A DNA stretch of 64,000 nucleotides from Candidatus Peregrinibacteria bacterium (GCA_016699755.1 CP065009.1:930001-994000); one strand, 5' to 3'. Shown: positions 1 to 8,713, numbered from the stretch's first letter. A program made the numbers and translations. The notes: generated from the sequence alone by a model not told the origin.

Positions 1-1404
1 TTCGCCATCCATTTGTCGAACAATCTCCTTGGCAATACTGAGCCCAAGCCCTGTCCCCTTTGCCTTCCCTAGCTCCTTATTTTCGACCTGATGAAATTTC
101 TCAAAAATACGTTCTTGTTCCTCAGGAGGAATGCCGACTCCTGTATTTTTTACAGAAATTGTGAGAAACCCCTGACGAAGTGATTTGCTGAAGGAGAGCT
201 CAATATTTCCTCCTTCTGGAGTAAATTTTGCCGCATTTCCAATGAGATTTATGAGAACTTCTCGCGTTTTTTCAGGATCGGCAAACACAGGGGTGCTGGC
301 ATCATTAAGATGAGTAATATCAAGAGAAAGTTGCTTTTCTTCACAAATAACCTGAAAATCTTGAACAACATTTTCCACAAGATACGAGACGAGAAAAGTC
401 TGTTTTTGAAATTGCATTTTTCCGATTTCCAGCTTTTGAATATCGAGCATGTCATTTACCAAATGGAGCAGGTCGGAAGCGTTTCGATGAATTTTTTCAA
501 GAATACTCTTCTGCTGACGATTAATGGGACCGTATTTTTCTTTATGAAAAAACTCAATAAAACCACGGATAACCGTTAGTGGTGTTCGAAGCTCATGAGA
601 GACAATACCCACAAATTTATCTTTGAGCATGTTTGTTTGCTCTAAGTGATGGCGAATCCGCTCTTGCTGTGCAAAAAAAGAAGAAACGAGGATAATCAAA
701 AGAATGATGCCGAGGAAGATCCCAAGAAAATGCCAGCGAACCGCATTGAGATTTTGAACATGATATTTTTGGTCAATTTCCATAAGAACGATAGCATTTG
801 TTCGTTTGTTCACAGTACCAAAAGAAAATATCGGAGACGCCACTCGTCGAAGCGCACCGAGAGCATCAAAAACAATATCTGGATTTACTTTTGTCTCTGT
901 AAAGGCGTCTAAAAACCAATCGGACTGTTCTATCGAAAGAATCCTTCCAACAGGAACAGCTTCTTCACTTTCGGAGATACTACCGTCGCCATTTCGGTCA
1001 CGATCAAAACGATGATCAGAAAAAAGAACCTGAAGTTCGTTAGAATGATTTGTTTTCGTAAGAATCTGAAGGGAATAGATGTCTGAACTTTGCGCAAAAA
1101 CATGGCGCATAATTTCAGAGATATCTTCCGGAACACCATTATGAGAGCTTTGCAGTTTCTCAAGAAGTTCTGCAGGAAAATGTGACGATACCATTTCTCC
1201 AAGCGTGTGGAGATATTTTTCATTTTGCGCGTAAAGCGTATCTTCAATGGCAAGAAAAAGACTAAGTACTAAAGCTCCTGAAAGAGTGATTCCAAAAAAT
1301 GTCACAGGAAGATTCTGCCAAAAACGCAAAAGATCAATAAATGATCTTTCTTTCTCTTTTGGGGTACGCTTATTTGCCACACGTGAACCGCGGAAAAAAA
1401 TCAT
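1..1404 (-). CDS. Membrane sensor histidine kinase with EF-hand-like loop (C-terminus cut by window edge)
   Basis: The reading frame starts at an ATG at 1404 and is still open at base 1, giving 468 codons. Visible in order: a membrane helix near residues 31-53, an extracytoplasmic sensor region, a second helix near 220-243, the phosphoacceptor motif SHELRTPL near residue 271, an N box (NLIGNAAKFTPEGG), a G1 box (VGIPPEEQERIFEKF) and a G2 box (GTGLGLSIAKEI). No HAMP domain is obvious. The sensor region holds a canonical 12-residue calcium loop, DRNGDGSISESE, at residues 136-147. The gene is divergent from the pilus operon, and a CheY-like gene closes that operon, so the two may form one signalling pair (inference). 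The ligand is unknown. Confidence 0.9.
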   Translation of the reverse strand, partial: MIFFRGSRVANKRTPKEKERSFIDLLRFWQNLPVTFFGITLSGALVLSLFLAIEDTLYAQNEKYLHTLGEMVSSHFPAELLEKLQSSHNGVPEDISEIMRHVFAQSSDIYSLQILTKTNHSNELQVLFSDHRFDRDRNGDGSISESEEAVPVGRILSIEQSDWFLDAFTETKVNPDIVFDALGALRRVASPIFSFGTVNKRTNAIVLMEIDQKYHVQNLNAVRWHFLGIFLGIILLIILVSSFFAQQERIRHHLEQTNMLKDKFVGIVSHELRTPLTVIRGFIEFFHKEKYGPINRQQKSILEKIHRNASDLLHLVNDMLDIQKLEIGKMQFQKQTFLVSYLVENVVQDFQVICEEKQLSLDITHLNDASTPVFADPEKTREVLINLIGNAAKFTPEGGNIELSFSKSLRQGFLTISVKNTGVGIPPEEQERIFEKFHQVENKELGKAKGTGLGLSIAKEIVRQMDGE

Positions 1405-1534
1405 CTTTTTTGTTTCTTTGTATATTGCTTTTATTATACTTGAAAAATGGCAAAAAGAAAACTGTCCTTTTCTCAAATATTTCTGTCTCTTCTGTTTTTC
1501 TACTCAAGAAATATGGAAAAAGAAAGAAAAAGAG

Positions 1535-1540
1535 TATAAT
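1535..1540 (+). promoter_or_regulatory. Consensus -10 hexamer at the start of the pilus operon
   Basis: A perfect TATAAT lies in the divergent gap between the kinase and pilB. It immediately precedes the ATG at 1541, so transcription starting about 7 bases downstream would exclude that ATG. This supports the in-frame ATG at 1568 as an alternative pilB start. No good -35 is seen 17 bases upstream. Confidence 0.4.
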
Positions 1541-3217
1541 ATGGTGGAAAGTATAAAAAAACAAAGCATGACAAAAACCAAAAAGGAAATTGATATTCTT
1601 CTCGAATCAGGATACCTATTAGAAGAGGATGCCAAAAAAATCCTCAAAAAAGCTGAGATACTTCATGTTTCTCCGCTTCAAATTCTGGTGACGGACGGAA
1701 TACTCTCGCGAGTGTTGATGGGGCAAGCTATTGCGGAATATTACAAAATTCCTTACGCGAACCTCTCTGCAAATTCCTCCGAAAAGGAAGAAGATATATT
1801 TCACATTCCAGAACGAACTGCCACAAGCCTTAGAGTTGTTTTTGTTTCGGAAAAAAACGAAACCGTTCACGTTGCCACCGATACACCAGTTATCGAAAAT
1901 ATTTCCCAAAAAATATCTGAGTTCTTTCCCAAGAAAAATATTGAGGTGCTCTATGCTCTTCCCGAAGAAATAGACATGGCGCTCGTTCAATATCGAAAAC
2001 CACTAAAAACAAGATTCTCGCAGATTATCACAAAAAAAATACGAATTGCACCGGAAATACTTCAAGAAATTCTAGAAGATGCGCTTATATATCAAGCATC
2101 CGATATACATCTAGAGCCAAAAGAGGACGGAACTCTTATTCGATTTCGTATTGATGGAATTCTAAAGGAAGCCGGAAATATTCCAAAAGAACACTATGGA
2201 AACCTTATTAATCATATTAAAGTTCAATCTCGACTGAGGATTGATGAACATAACACAACACAAGATGGTGCTATGCGCTACGATTTTTCAGGGGGAAATA
2301 TTGATATTCGCATTTCCATTGCTCCTACTATTGGCGGAGAAAAAGTGACTATGCGTCTCCTTACAAATTATGTACAAAGTCTTCAACTTGCAGAAATTGG
2401 TCTCTCTCGGGAAAATCAGAAGTTTTTTGAAGAAGCATCTCAGAAGCCATTCGGAATGATTCTTGTCACCGGTCCCACCGGTGCTGGAAAAACCACAACA
2501 CTCTACTCACTACTACAAATTATTAGTAATCCGGGAGTCAACATTACGACCATTGAAGATCCAGTAGAATATCATCTTCCCGGACTCAATCAGATTCAGG
2601 TAAATACAGAAAGGAATATTACATTTAGCAAAGGACTTCGATCTATTGTTCGACAAGATCCCGATATTATTCTTGTTGGAGAAATTCGAGATGAAGAAAC
2701 AGCAGAAATTGCCGTAAATGCTGCACTTACCGGACATCTTCTCCTCTCAACTTTTCACGCAAACGATGCCGCCACTGCTATTCCACGCCTCTTGGAAATG
2801 GGGGTCGAGCCTTTTCTCCTTGCTTCCACTCTTGAACTTATTGGCGCACAACGCCTCATCCGAAAGATATGTCCTCACTGTCGATATAGTATTCCTCTCG
2901 ATGCAGAAGAGATGAAGGACATACGAAAACGGTTTGAAGATTACCTTCCCAAAGAAGCAGGAGTCCTCTACAGAGCCAAGGGATGCGTTGCCTGTCATCA
3001 CACCGGATACAAAGGAAGAACCGGAATATTTGAGTGCATTCCGGTGAGTCAAGAACTTCAAGATCTTATTTTGCAACATCCCTCAAGCAAACAAATTTGG
3101 GCACTTGCCCGAAAAAAAGGTGCCATCACACTCTTTGAGGATGGCATGCTAAAAGTACGTCAAGGAATCACTACTCTTGAAGAGCTTCTTCGTGTTGCCT
3201 CTCCACCAGAGTTATGA
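1541..3217 (+). CDS. pilB: Type IV pilus assembly ATPase PilB/GspE family
   Basis: This cytoplasmic hexameric ATPase powers pilus extension. The N-terminal MshEN/GspE-II-like domain (about residues 20-140) is followed by the ATPase core with Walker A GPTGAGKTTT, the Asp box and His box region, and Walker B ILVGEIRDEE. A zinc tetracysteine (CPHC ... CVAC) lies before the C-terminus, as is typical of the family. The frame stays open upstream to 1247, but the family N-terminus and the promoter point to ATG 1541 or ATG 1568. It overlaps the next gene by the 4-base ATGA, so the two are translationally coupled. No pilT retraction ATPase is present in the window. Confidence 0.93.
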   Translation: MVESIKKQSMTKTKKEIDILLESGYLLEEDAKKILKKAEILHVSPLQILVTDGILSRVLMGQAIAEYYKIPYANLSANSSEKEEDIFHIPERTATSLRVVFVSEKNETVHVATDTPVIENISQKISEFFPKKNIEVLYALPEEIDMALVQYRKPLKTRFSQIITKKIRIAPEILQEILEDALIYQASDIHLEPKEDGTLIRFRIDGILKEAGNIPKEHYGNLINHIKVQSRLRIDEHNTTQDGAMRYDFSGGNIDIRISIAPTIGGEKVTMRLLTNYVQSLQLAEIGLSRENQKFFEEASQKPFGMILVTGPTGAGKTTTLYSLLQIISNPGVNITTIEDPVEYHLPGLNQIQVNTERNITFSKGLRSIVRQDPDIILVGEIRDEETAEIAVNAALTGHLLLSTFHANDAATAIPRLLEMGVEPFLLASTLELIGAQRLIRKICPHCRYSIPLDAEEMKDIRKRFEDYLPKEAGVLYRAKGCVACHHTGYKGRTGIFECIPVSQELQDLILQHPSSKQIWALARKKGAITLFEDGMLKVRQGITTLEELLRVASPPEL

Positions 3218-5058
3218 TGAAAAAAAAGAAACATTGGCACGAGTTTTTCTCCTTTTTGTCTCAAAAACATAAAAAGGAAGAAGATCAAAAACGAGGACTC
3301 AATATTTTTTCGCGAATTGGCATTGCGGAAGATCAGGAAAATCTTTTGGAAAATCTGAGTATGTTGGTGGAATCGGGTATGGATATACCGGAGACGCTTC
3401 GCTCAATCGCCACAGAAATGCGTACTCCTCAAATGAAACGCATGATGATGCAAGCAGAAGAGGATATTGAAAATGGTCTTCCTGTATGGAAAGCCCTAGA
3501 AGAAACAAATATTCTTCCACCACATATTATTGCCCTCCTCCGTATTGGAGAAGAATCTGGGCGACTCCCAAAAAATTTAAAAATGGTGGCACTCCAACAA
3601 CAAAAGCAGAGGATGCTGCTCTCGAGAGTCCGGTCTTCACTCGCCTATCCCATGATTGTTTTGTTCCTCTCTCTTTTTATCGGAGTGGGAATTTCATGGT
3701 TTATTCTCCCAAGACTTTCAGTAGTTTTTTCTCAACTCAAAATTGATCTTCCATTCGTCACAAGTCTTTTTATCGGCTTTGGAACCTTCCTTGGAAAGTA
3801 CGGGAATATTGCGATTCCAGCGTTCTTGCTCGTCTTTTTTCTCATTTTCTATTTTGTATTTTTTCATCGAAGCACCAAGCATATTGGCCAAGGAATTCTC
3901 CTAAAAACTCCTGTTATCCATCAACTTATTAAACAAGCCGAACTCTCGCGCCTCGGATACATGATGGGTGCACTGCTTGAAGCAGGCATATCGGTCATTG
4001 AAGCACTCCTCTCTCTCGAGAAGGCTTCTGTTTTTCGCTCCTATAAAAAACTCTATCGTCTTCTTCGGGAAAATATGGAAGAAGGTATTTCATTTGGAGA
4101 AAGCTTTGGAAAGCATAAAGAAACAAAAAAACTAATTCCTGCCCCTGTTCAACAACTTATTAGTTCTGGAGAACAATCGGGAAATCTGTCGCAAATCTTC
4201 TTCAAAATCGGAGAGTCGTATGAAGGAAAAACAGAGTACACCACAAAAAATATGGCGGCGCTTCTGGAGCCGATTATGCTCATTATTATTTGGATTGGTG
4301 TTGTTTCTGTTGCCCTTGCTGTAGTACTTCCCATTTATACACTGGTTGGAAATATGAATACCGGCATTTCTTCACCACCAAAAGCAAAAATTGTTGCTCA
4401 CAAAACCATTCCCCAAACAGAATCTCAAAATATTCCACAACCAATACACGCTTCTGGGGAAATACAAAAAAATATTATCGGAACAATTACGCCAGAAAAA
4501 CAAACAGAACCTAAAGAAGAGAAGGATAATGAAGATTTTTCCCAAGAAAAGAGTCAGAATGTACTCTATTCTTTAGGGGATTTTGAATATCCGGCTTTGC
4601 CAAGGAAAGAGAATATAAAAAATATAGAAGTGCTTTCGAATATTCCGGCGCTCAATGTTCGAAGTGGTCCATCAACAGATTTTTCAGTTCTCACACAAAT
4701 TTTTCCGGGAAATAGTTACCCCGTCCGTGAAGAATCAGGGCAATGGCAAAAAATTACACTTCCCAATAATGAAGAAGGTTGGGTGCTTGGCACATACACG
4801 CAGGAATCTTTTCAAGAAATTGAAGAAGACGTTCCTGATGAGAAGAGTGAAGATACTCCTGCCCTTGTAAGGCTCCAAGATAATCTGCAAGGACTCAATA
4901 TTCGCTCAAATCCAACACAAGAGGCAACTATTATTGGAACCATGCTTCCAGAGGACCGATATGAAAAAATAGGAGAGGAAGAAGGGTGGTTTCACATTCA
5001 TTTCGAAGAAGAAACCGGCTGGGTTTTGGGATCACTTGTGCAAGAAACAAAAGAATGA
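3214..5058 (+). CDS. pilC: Type IV pilus platform protein PilC/GspF with two C-terminal SH3b domains
   Basis: The first 400 or so residues are a standard inner-membrane platform protein. They contain two T2SF domains (about 40-165 and 240-365) and hydrophobic helices near 145-170, 195-220 and 345-370, and would bind PilB on the cytoplasmic side. Family members normally stop soon after the last helix. This one is 614 residues: after an acidic, proline-rich linker come two bacterial SH3-like repeats (about 475-530 and 550-610), each with the LNVRSGPS/LNIRSNPT and GWVLG signatures. The tail would face outward, so the SH3b domains could grip peptidoglycan (inference). It overlaps pilB and the next pilin by 4 bases each. 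Confidence 0.9.
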   Translation: MMKKKKHWHEFFSFLSQKHKKEEDQKRGLNIFSRIGIAEDQENLLENLSMLVESGMDIPETLRSIATEMRTPQMKRMMMQAEEDIENGLPVWKALEETNILPPHIIALLRIGEESGRLPKNLKMVALQQQKQRMLLSRVRSSLAYPMIVLFLSLFIGVGISWFILPRLSVVFSQLKIDLPFVTSLFIGFGTFLGKYGNIAIPAFLLVFFLIFYFVFFHRSTKHIGQGILLKTPVIHQLIKQAELSRLGYMMGALLEAGISVIEALLSLEKASVFRSYKKLYRLLRENMEEGISFGESFGKHKETKKLIPAPVQQLISSGEQSGNLSQIFFKIGESYEGKTEYTTKNMAALLEPIMLIIIWIGVVSVALAVVLPIYTLVGNMNTGISSPPKAKIVAHKTIPQTESQNIPQPIHASGEIQKNIIGTITPEKQTEPKEEKDNEDFSQEKSQNVLYSLGDFEYPALPRKENIKNIEVLSNIPALNVRSGPSTDFSVLTQIFPGNSYPVREESGQWQKITLPNNEEGWVLGTYTQESFQEIEEDVPDEKSEDTPALVRLQDNLQGLNIRSNPTQEATIIGTMLPEDRYEKIGEEEGWFHIHFEEETGWVLGSLVQETKE

Positions 5059-5501
5059 AGCACTTTGCTAAATACAACAGTGGTTTTACTCTCCTCGAGA
5101 TTCTCCTCGTGGTAGCACTCTTTACCGCACTTGCAGGAGTCTCGCTCCCTGTTTCTCTCGCTTTTCTTCAGAAAAGCAGTCTTGATGTTACTGCACAAAA
5201 TACCGTGCAAACTCTTCGACGAGCACGAACACTCGCTCAATCTTCTGCACACGACATGAGTTGGGGTGTCTACGCAGAAGGTGGACAGATAATACTTTTT
5301 GGAGGAGATTCGTACGCCACACGCAATACCTCTTTTGACGAGACCCTTCCTATTCCTGAGCTCATCTCTGTTTCTGGACAACAAGAAACTGTTTTCGAAA
5401 AATTCTCAGGAAAACCAAAAAATGCAGGAACGCTTTCCTTTCAGGCGCTTAATGATACGCTTCCCATCACCATCGGAGCGAACGGGCTTCTTTTTTACTA
5501 A
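5055..5501 (+). CDS. Prepilin-like protein (GspH/FimT or PilE type)
   Basis: The start at ATG 5055 overlaps the pilC stop as ATGA. A short basic leader, MKHFAKYNSG, ends at a prepilin peptidase site followed by FTLLEILLVVALFTALAG, with the conserved Glu at +5 and the hydrophobic assembly helix. The remaining 120 or so residues resemble a minor pseudopilin with a small globular domain. A longer frame from 4986 exists but would spoil the leader. It belongs to the co-transcribed pilus operon and probably forms part of the pilus tip or an initiation complex. The exact minor-pilin class cannot be assigned by eye. Confidence 0.85.
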   Translation: MKHFAKYNSGFTLLEILLVVALFTALAGVSLPVSLAFLQKSSLDVTAQNTVQTLRRARTLAQSSAHDMSWGVYAEGGQIILFGGDSYATRNTSFDETLPIPELISVSGQQETVFEKFSGKPKNAGTLSFQALNDTLPITIGANGLLFY

Positions 5502-6876
5502 TGGCTTTTCTTCTTTAGAAGCACTCCTTGGGGTAACCATGTTGGGACTCTTTGGAACTGCCATTATGGGAGCTCTCGTTTACGGGCTTCAAGGAATTTC
5601 CGTTTCTGGAAACTACGCTCGTGCCACACTACTCGCAGAAGAAGGAATCGAAGCCATCCGAAATATTCGAGATGAAGATTTTTCCAATTTAGTAGACGGA
5701 ACACACGGACTTGCTCTTTCTGGCGGAACATGGATTTTTTCGGGCTCTTCAGATACGACAGATGTTTTTACGAGAACAACAACCATTAGTACCATTAGCG
5801 CGAGTGAAAAAGAGATTTCTTCAGAAGTCACTTGGAATGGGCAAAATGGAAGAACAGGGGTGATAACGCTCCTCACACGCCTCACCGATTGGAGACTTCC
5901 AGATGCCCCAACTATAGGAAACTGGTCAAATCCGGCACAAGAGTCAACAAGTAATCTTTCTGGAAATCAGAATGGGATTCGCCTTGCTCTGCAGGGATCT
6001 TATGTTTACCTCATTCGAAATGGCGGAAATCCAGATTTTATTATTTTGAATATTTCCAACACCGCAAGTCCTTCTGTTATTGGGTCGCTCAATCTTGCTG
6101 GGAATCCGCGTGACATCACCGTAATCGGAAACTATGCCTATATCGCCTCCAATCAAAATAATGCAGAACTTCAAGTAATAAGTATCAGTAATCCTGCCTC
6201 ACCTTCAGTCGTCAACACGATCAATCTCTCGGGAAATCAAGATGGACAATCGGTTGCCGTTGATGGAAACACGCTCTTTTTGACAAGAGCTTCAAGCGGA
6301 AACGACGAATTTTTGACGTATGATATTTCTTCTCCTGCCAACCCATCATTTCTTGGATCAGAAGACCTCGGAAATGGAAATAATAGAGCAATGTATATAA
6401 ATGGGTCTCACGCCTATGTTGTTTCGAATCAAAACAATCAAGAACTCAAAATTATCGATATTTCCAACTTGAGCAGTCCTTTCTTCGCTACAGCGTATGA
6501 CATGACAGGAAACAACGATGGAAACTTTGTCACTGGTTTTGGAAGCACTCTTCTTGTTGGACGATCGAACGGAGAACTCGCTATTTTTAGTATTTCGAGT
6601 CCTCTCTCTCCAGTTCTTCTCGGAACATTTGATGCTCAAAGCGCTATCAATGGTATTTCACTTGGGAATAGTGGTACATATGCGTTCCTTGCAACGGATG
6701 AAAATTCGGCAGAATTTCAGGTGGTGGATATTTCAAATCCCGCATCGGCAACACTTGTGGGATCACTCAATCTTGGAGGAGATATAGACGGAATTGTTTA
6801 CGATGAAGGAAAAGATCGTGCCTTTGTGGCAGGAGAAGATAATGCCGAAGAATTTTCTGTTTTTATGCCCCAATAA
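5452..6876 (+). CDS. Prepilin-like protein fused to a seven-bladed LVIVD beta-propeller
   Basis: ATG 5452 gives a leader ending in TNG, then FSSLEALLGVTMLGLFG, a type IV prepilin signal and N-terminal helix. ATG 5422 is a possible alternative start. After about 150 residues of pilin-like domain, the rest is repetitive. Seven units of about 42 residues carry motifs such as YAYIASN, LQVISISNPASPSVV and LKIIDISNLSSP, the pattern of LVIVD repeats that close into a propeller. Length is 474 residues, against about 150-200 for an ordinary minor pilin. It overlaps the preceding pilin gene by 50 bases. A pilus-displayed propeller suggests adhesion or ligand binding (inference). Confidence 0.85.
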   Translation: MIRFPSPSERTGFFFTNGFSSLEALLGVTMLGLFGTAIMGALVYGLQGISVSGNYARATLLAEEGIEAIRNIRDEDFSNLVDGTHGLALSGGTWIFSGSSDTTDVFTRTTTISTISASEKEISSEVTWNGQNGRTGVITLLTRLTDWRLPDAPTIGNWSNPAQESTSNLSGNQNGIRLALQGSYVYLIRNGGNPDFIILNISNTASPSVIGSLNLAGNPRDITVIGNYAYIASNQNNAELQVISISNPASPSVVNTINLSGNQDGQSVAVDGNTLFLTRASSGNDEFLTYDISSPANPSFLGSEDLGNGNNRAMYINGSHAYVVSNQNNQELKIIDISNLSSPFFATAYDMTGNNDGNFVTGFGSTLLVGRSNGELAIFSISSPLSPVLLGTFDAQSAINGISLGNSGTYAFLATDENSAEFQVVDISNPASATLVGSLNLGGDIDGIVYDEGKDRAFVAGEDNAEEFSVFMPQ

Positions 6877-7388
6877 ACAGCATAAGGAGTACTCAAAAAA
6901 ATGGCGGATTTACTCTGGTAGAAGCACTTCTTTCTATTGCGCTTCTCGCTGTTCTTTTACAGGGATCCTCCATGCTTTTTTTGGAATCAATTCGAACGCG
7001 CGCAAAACTGCAATCAGTTGCCGAAGTAGATTCTCAGGGGACGCAAATTCTTCATGTTATTACCGAGGAAATACGTAATGCAGAGAGCATTGTTTCTCCA
7101 AATTCTGGAGCAAGCTCTTCATCTCTCACCATTTTTGCAAATGCGCAAAACACTATTTTTGTTCCGTTTGGAACAACACTCGTTATGGCAGAAGGTGCTC
7201 ATCCATTTGCGGCACTCAATTCTTCTCGAGTTCAAATTGAGAGCATCACCTTTGAAAACCGATCACGCACTGGCACTCCCGGAACTCTTCACATCTCCCT
7301 TACGCTCTCGCATTACAACCCAGAAAATCGAGCAGAATTTGATGTAACCAAAACATTTACCGCTTCCGCCAGCCTTCGCACTCCATGA
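6873..7388 (+). CDS. Minor prepilin (PilW/PilV-like) with no canonical start codon
   Basis: The frame encodes a clear prepilin signal, NGG then FTLVEALLSIALLAVLL, followed by a 130-residue minor-pilin body. Between the upstream in-frame stop at 6844-6846 and the signal there is no ATG, GTG or TTG. The best-placed candidate is ATA 6873, which overlaps the preceding TAA stop and would give the leader MNSIRSTQKNGG. ATA 6882 and ATT 6856 are alternatives. The first ATG in frame, at 6972, would delete the signal. A good AAGGAG lies near 6884, but the ATG it serves (6901) opens a six-codon dead-end frame. Pilin identity is secure; the start is not. Confidence 0.7.
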   Translation: MNSIRSTQKNGGFTLVEALLSIALLAVLLQGSSMLFLESIRTRAKLQSVAEVDSQGTQILHVITEEIRNAESIVSPNSGASSSSLTIFANAQNTIFVPFGTTLVMAEGAHPFAALNSSRVQIESITFENRSRTGTPGTLHISLTLSHYNPENRAEFDVTKTFTASASLRTP

Positions 7389-7786
7389 ATATTCGTCAAT
7401 TTCTCCGTCGGCAAAAGGGATATGTCCTTCTTATTTCCGTTCTCATGACGGGTGCTATTGGAACAATTATTGCCAGTGCTATCCTGTTTTTCAGTACCGA
7501 TTCTCTCCGTATGAGCACTACATTTACCGAAGGAGCTCGCGCACGGACACTCGCGCACGCCTGCGCAGAACATGGACTGAATGAATTACGACAAAATACT
7601 TCGTACTCGGGAGGAGAAACGCTTTCTTTTGGAGATGATTCGTGTGAAGTTGTTGCTGTATTAGGAGGAAACATTGTACAGGCAGAAGGAATCGCAGGAG
7701 ATGCTCTTTCGCGCGTAGAAGTAGAAGTATCAGATATTGATCCAGAAATCATCATCTCCTCATGGAAAGAGGTTGCTTCTTTTTGA
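7385..7786 (+). CDS. PilX/GspK-like pilus component
   Basis: The start overlaps the preceding stop as ATGA. The N-terminus reads MNIRQFLRRQKG then YVLLISVLMTGAIGTIIASA: a prepilin-type leader and helix lacking the usual Glu at +5, as in PilX and GspK proteins, which often sit at the pilus tip. The downstream segment keeps the family-like pattern ARTLAHACAEHGLNEL. At 133 residues it is short for PilX. It is the last gene of the tightly overlapping block that starts at pilB; a 68-base gap separates it from the next pilin. Confidence 0.75.
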   Translation: MNIRQFLRRQKGYVLLISVLMTGAIGTIIASAILFFSTDSLRMSTTFTEGARARTLAHACAEHGLNELRQNTSYSGGETLSFGDDSCEVVAVLGGNIVQAEGIAGDALSRVEVEVSDIDPEIIISSWKEVASF

Positions 7787-7818
7787 AAAAATATCTTTTT
7801 ATATTCAAAAAAATAGGT

Positions 7819-7824
7819 TATTAT
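7819..7824 (+). promoter_or_regulatory. Possible -10 element for the major-pilin candidate
   Basis: TATTAT lies in an AT-rich 68-base gap upstream of the pilin at 7855, the only gap in the pilus locus long enough for a separate promoter. A separate promoter would fit a highly expressed major pilin. No convincing -35 is visible at normal spacing, so this is weak. Confidence 0.3.
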
Positions 7825-7854
7825 ATGTATGAAATTTTTTTCTAAAACAAAATT

Positions 7855-8310
7855 ATGAAATACTATGATACCTCGTTAAACAAAAAAGGGTTCACCCTCC
7901 TTGAAATTCTTCTCGTTGTTGCCGCCATTGCTATTCTTGCAGGAATTGTTATTTTGGCGATTAACCCAGGGAAACAGCTCGCCGAAACACGAAATGCTCA
8001 ACGCCGATCAGATGTGAACACCATTTTGAACGCCGTATACCAGTATGCCATTGATAACAAAGGAACGATTCCGTCAGTTATTACAACAACCCAAACCGAG
8101 ATTTGCGCCGACCCCTCTGGAACCTGCACAGGACTCGTCGATTTTGATACACTTGTCCTCAATGAAAAATACATTGTTGGTATTCCAAGCGACCCAACCG
8201 GAGCTTCTGGAAATGGTGCTGGATACGAAATTGTAAAATCTGCGAATGGACGTGTCACTGTTAGTGCTCCAGATGCAGAAGAAGGCGAAACTATTGCCGT
8301 AACACGATAA
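7855..8310 (+). CDS. Type IV pilin, probable major subunit
   Basis: The 151-residue protein has the leader MKYYDTSLNKKG followed by FTLLEILLVVAAIAILAG, with Glu at +5. The globular domain contains NAQRRSDVNTILNAVYQYA, a motif common in small pilins of CPR and Gram-positive bacteria, and a short Cys pair (CADPSGTC) that could form a disulfide loop. Its size, completeness and separation from the minor-pilin block suggest the main filament subunit (inference). The exported filament would need a prepilin peptidase, which is not in this window. Confidence 0.88.
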   Translation: MKYYDTSLNKKGFTLLEILLVVAAIAILAGIVILAINPGKQLAETRNAQRRSDVNTILNAVYQYAIDNKGTIPSVITTTQTEICADPSGTCTGLVDFDTLVLNEKYIVGIPSDPTGASGNGAGYEIVKSANGRVTVSAPDAEEGETIAVTR

Positions 8311-8329
8311 TTCTATTTTATAAAAGTAG

Positions 8330-8713
8330 ATGACGAACACCAAAAAAAAGAAGATTCTCGTTGTTGAAGATGAAATTTCATATCTCAAGGTATATCGCCT
8401 CAAGCTAGAAAAAGAGGGATTTGAAGTTCTTTTTGCAGAAGACGGAGAGGAGGCACTTCAAAAAATAAAAGAAAAACCGGACATCATTCTTCTTGATATT
8501 ATTCTTCCAAAAAGAGATGGATTTTCTGTTCTTGAGGAAATACGAAAAAAAAAAGATTTTGCTCATGTACCAATTGTTGTGGCATCAAACTTGGGACAAA
8601 AAGAAGACCAAGAGCGCGCCCACAAAATGGGGGCGCAAGATTATTTCGTCAAGGCGAATACGAGCATGGCAGACATCGTAAAAATAATAAAGAAGCACCT
8701 TTCTGAAAAATAA
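8330..8713 (+). CDS. Single-domain response regulator (CheY-like)
   Basis: A 127-residue receiver domain without an output domain. The acidic pair in VVEDE, the phosphoacceptor Asp in LLDIILPKRDG, a Ser in VASNLG at the switch Thr/Ser position, and Lys in YFVKANTS are all in place. It lies 19 bases after the pilin and is probably co-transcribed with it. With the kinase on the other flank of the pilus locus, it is a plausible partner controlling pilus activity by protein contact, as PilG/PilH-type regulators do (inference). Confidence 0.9.
   Translation: MTNTKKKKILVVEDEISYLKVYRLKLEKEGFEVLFAEDGEEALQKIKEKPDIILLDIILPKRDGFSVLEEIRKKKDFAHVPIVVASNLGQKEDQERAHKMGAQDYFVKANTSMADIVKIIKKHLSEK

Noticed and set aside
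1247..1540. A 98-residue N-terminal extension of pilB
   Set aside because: It overlaps the kinase gene on the other strand and the -10 element; the sequence is not family-like.
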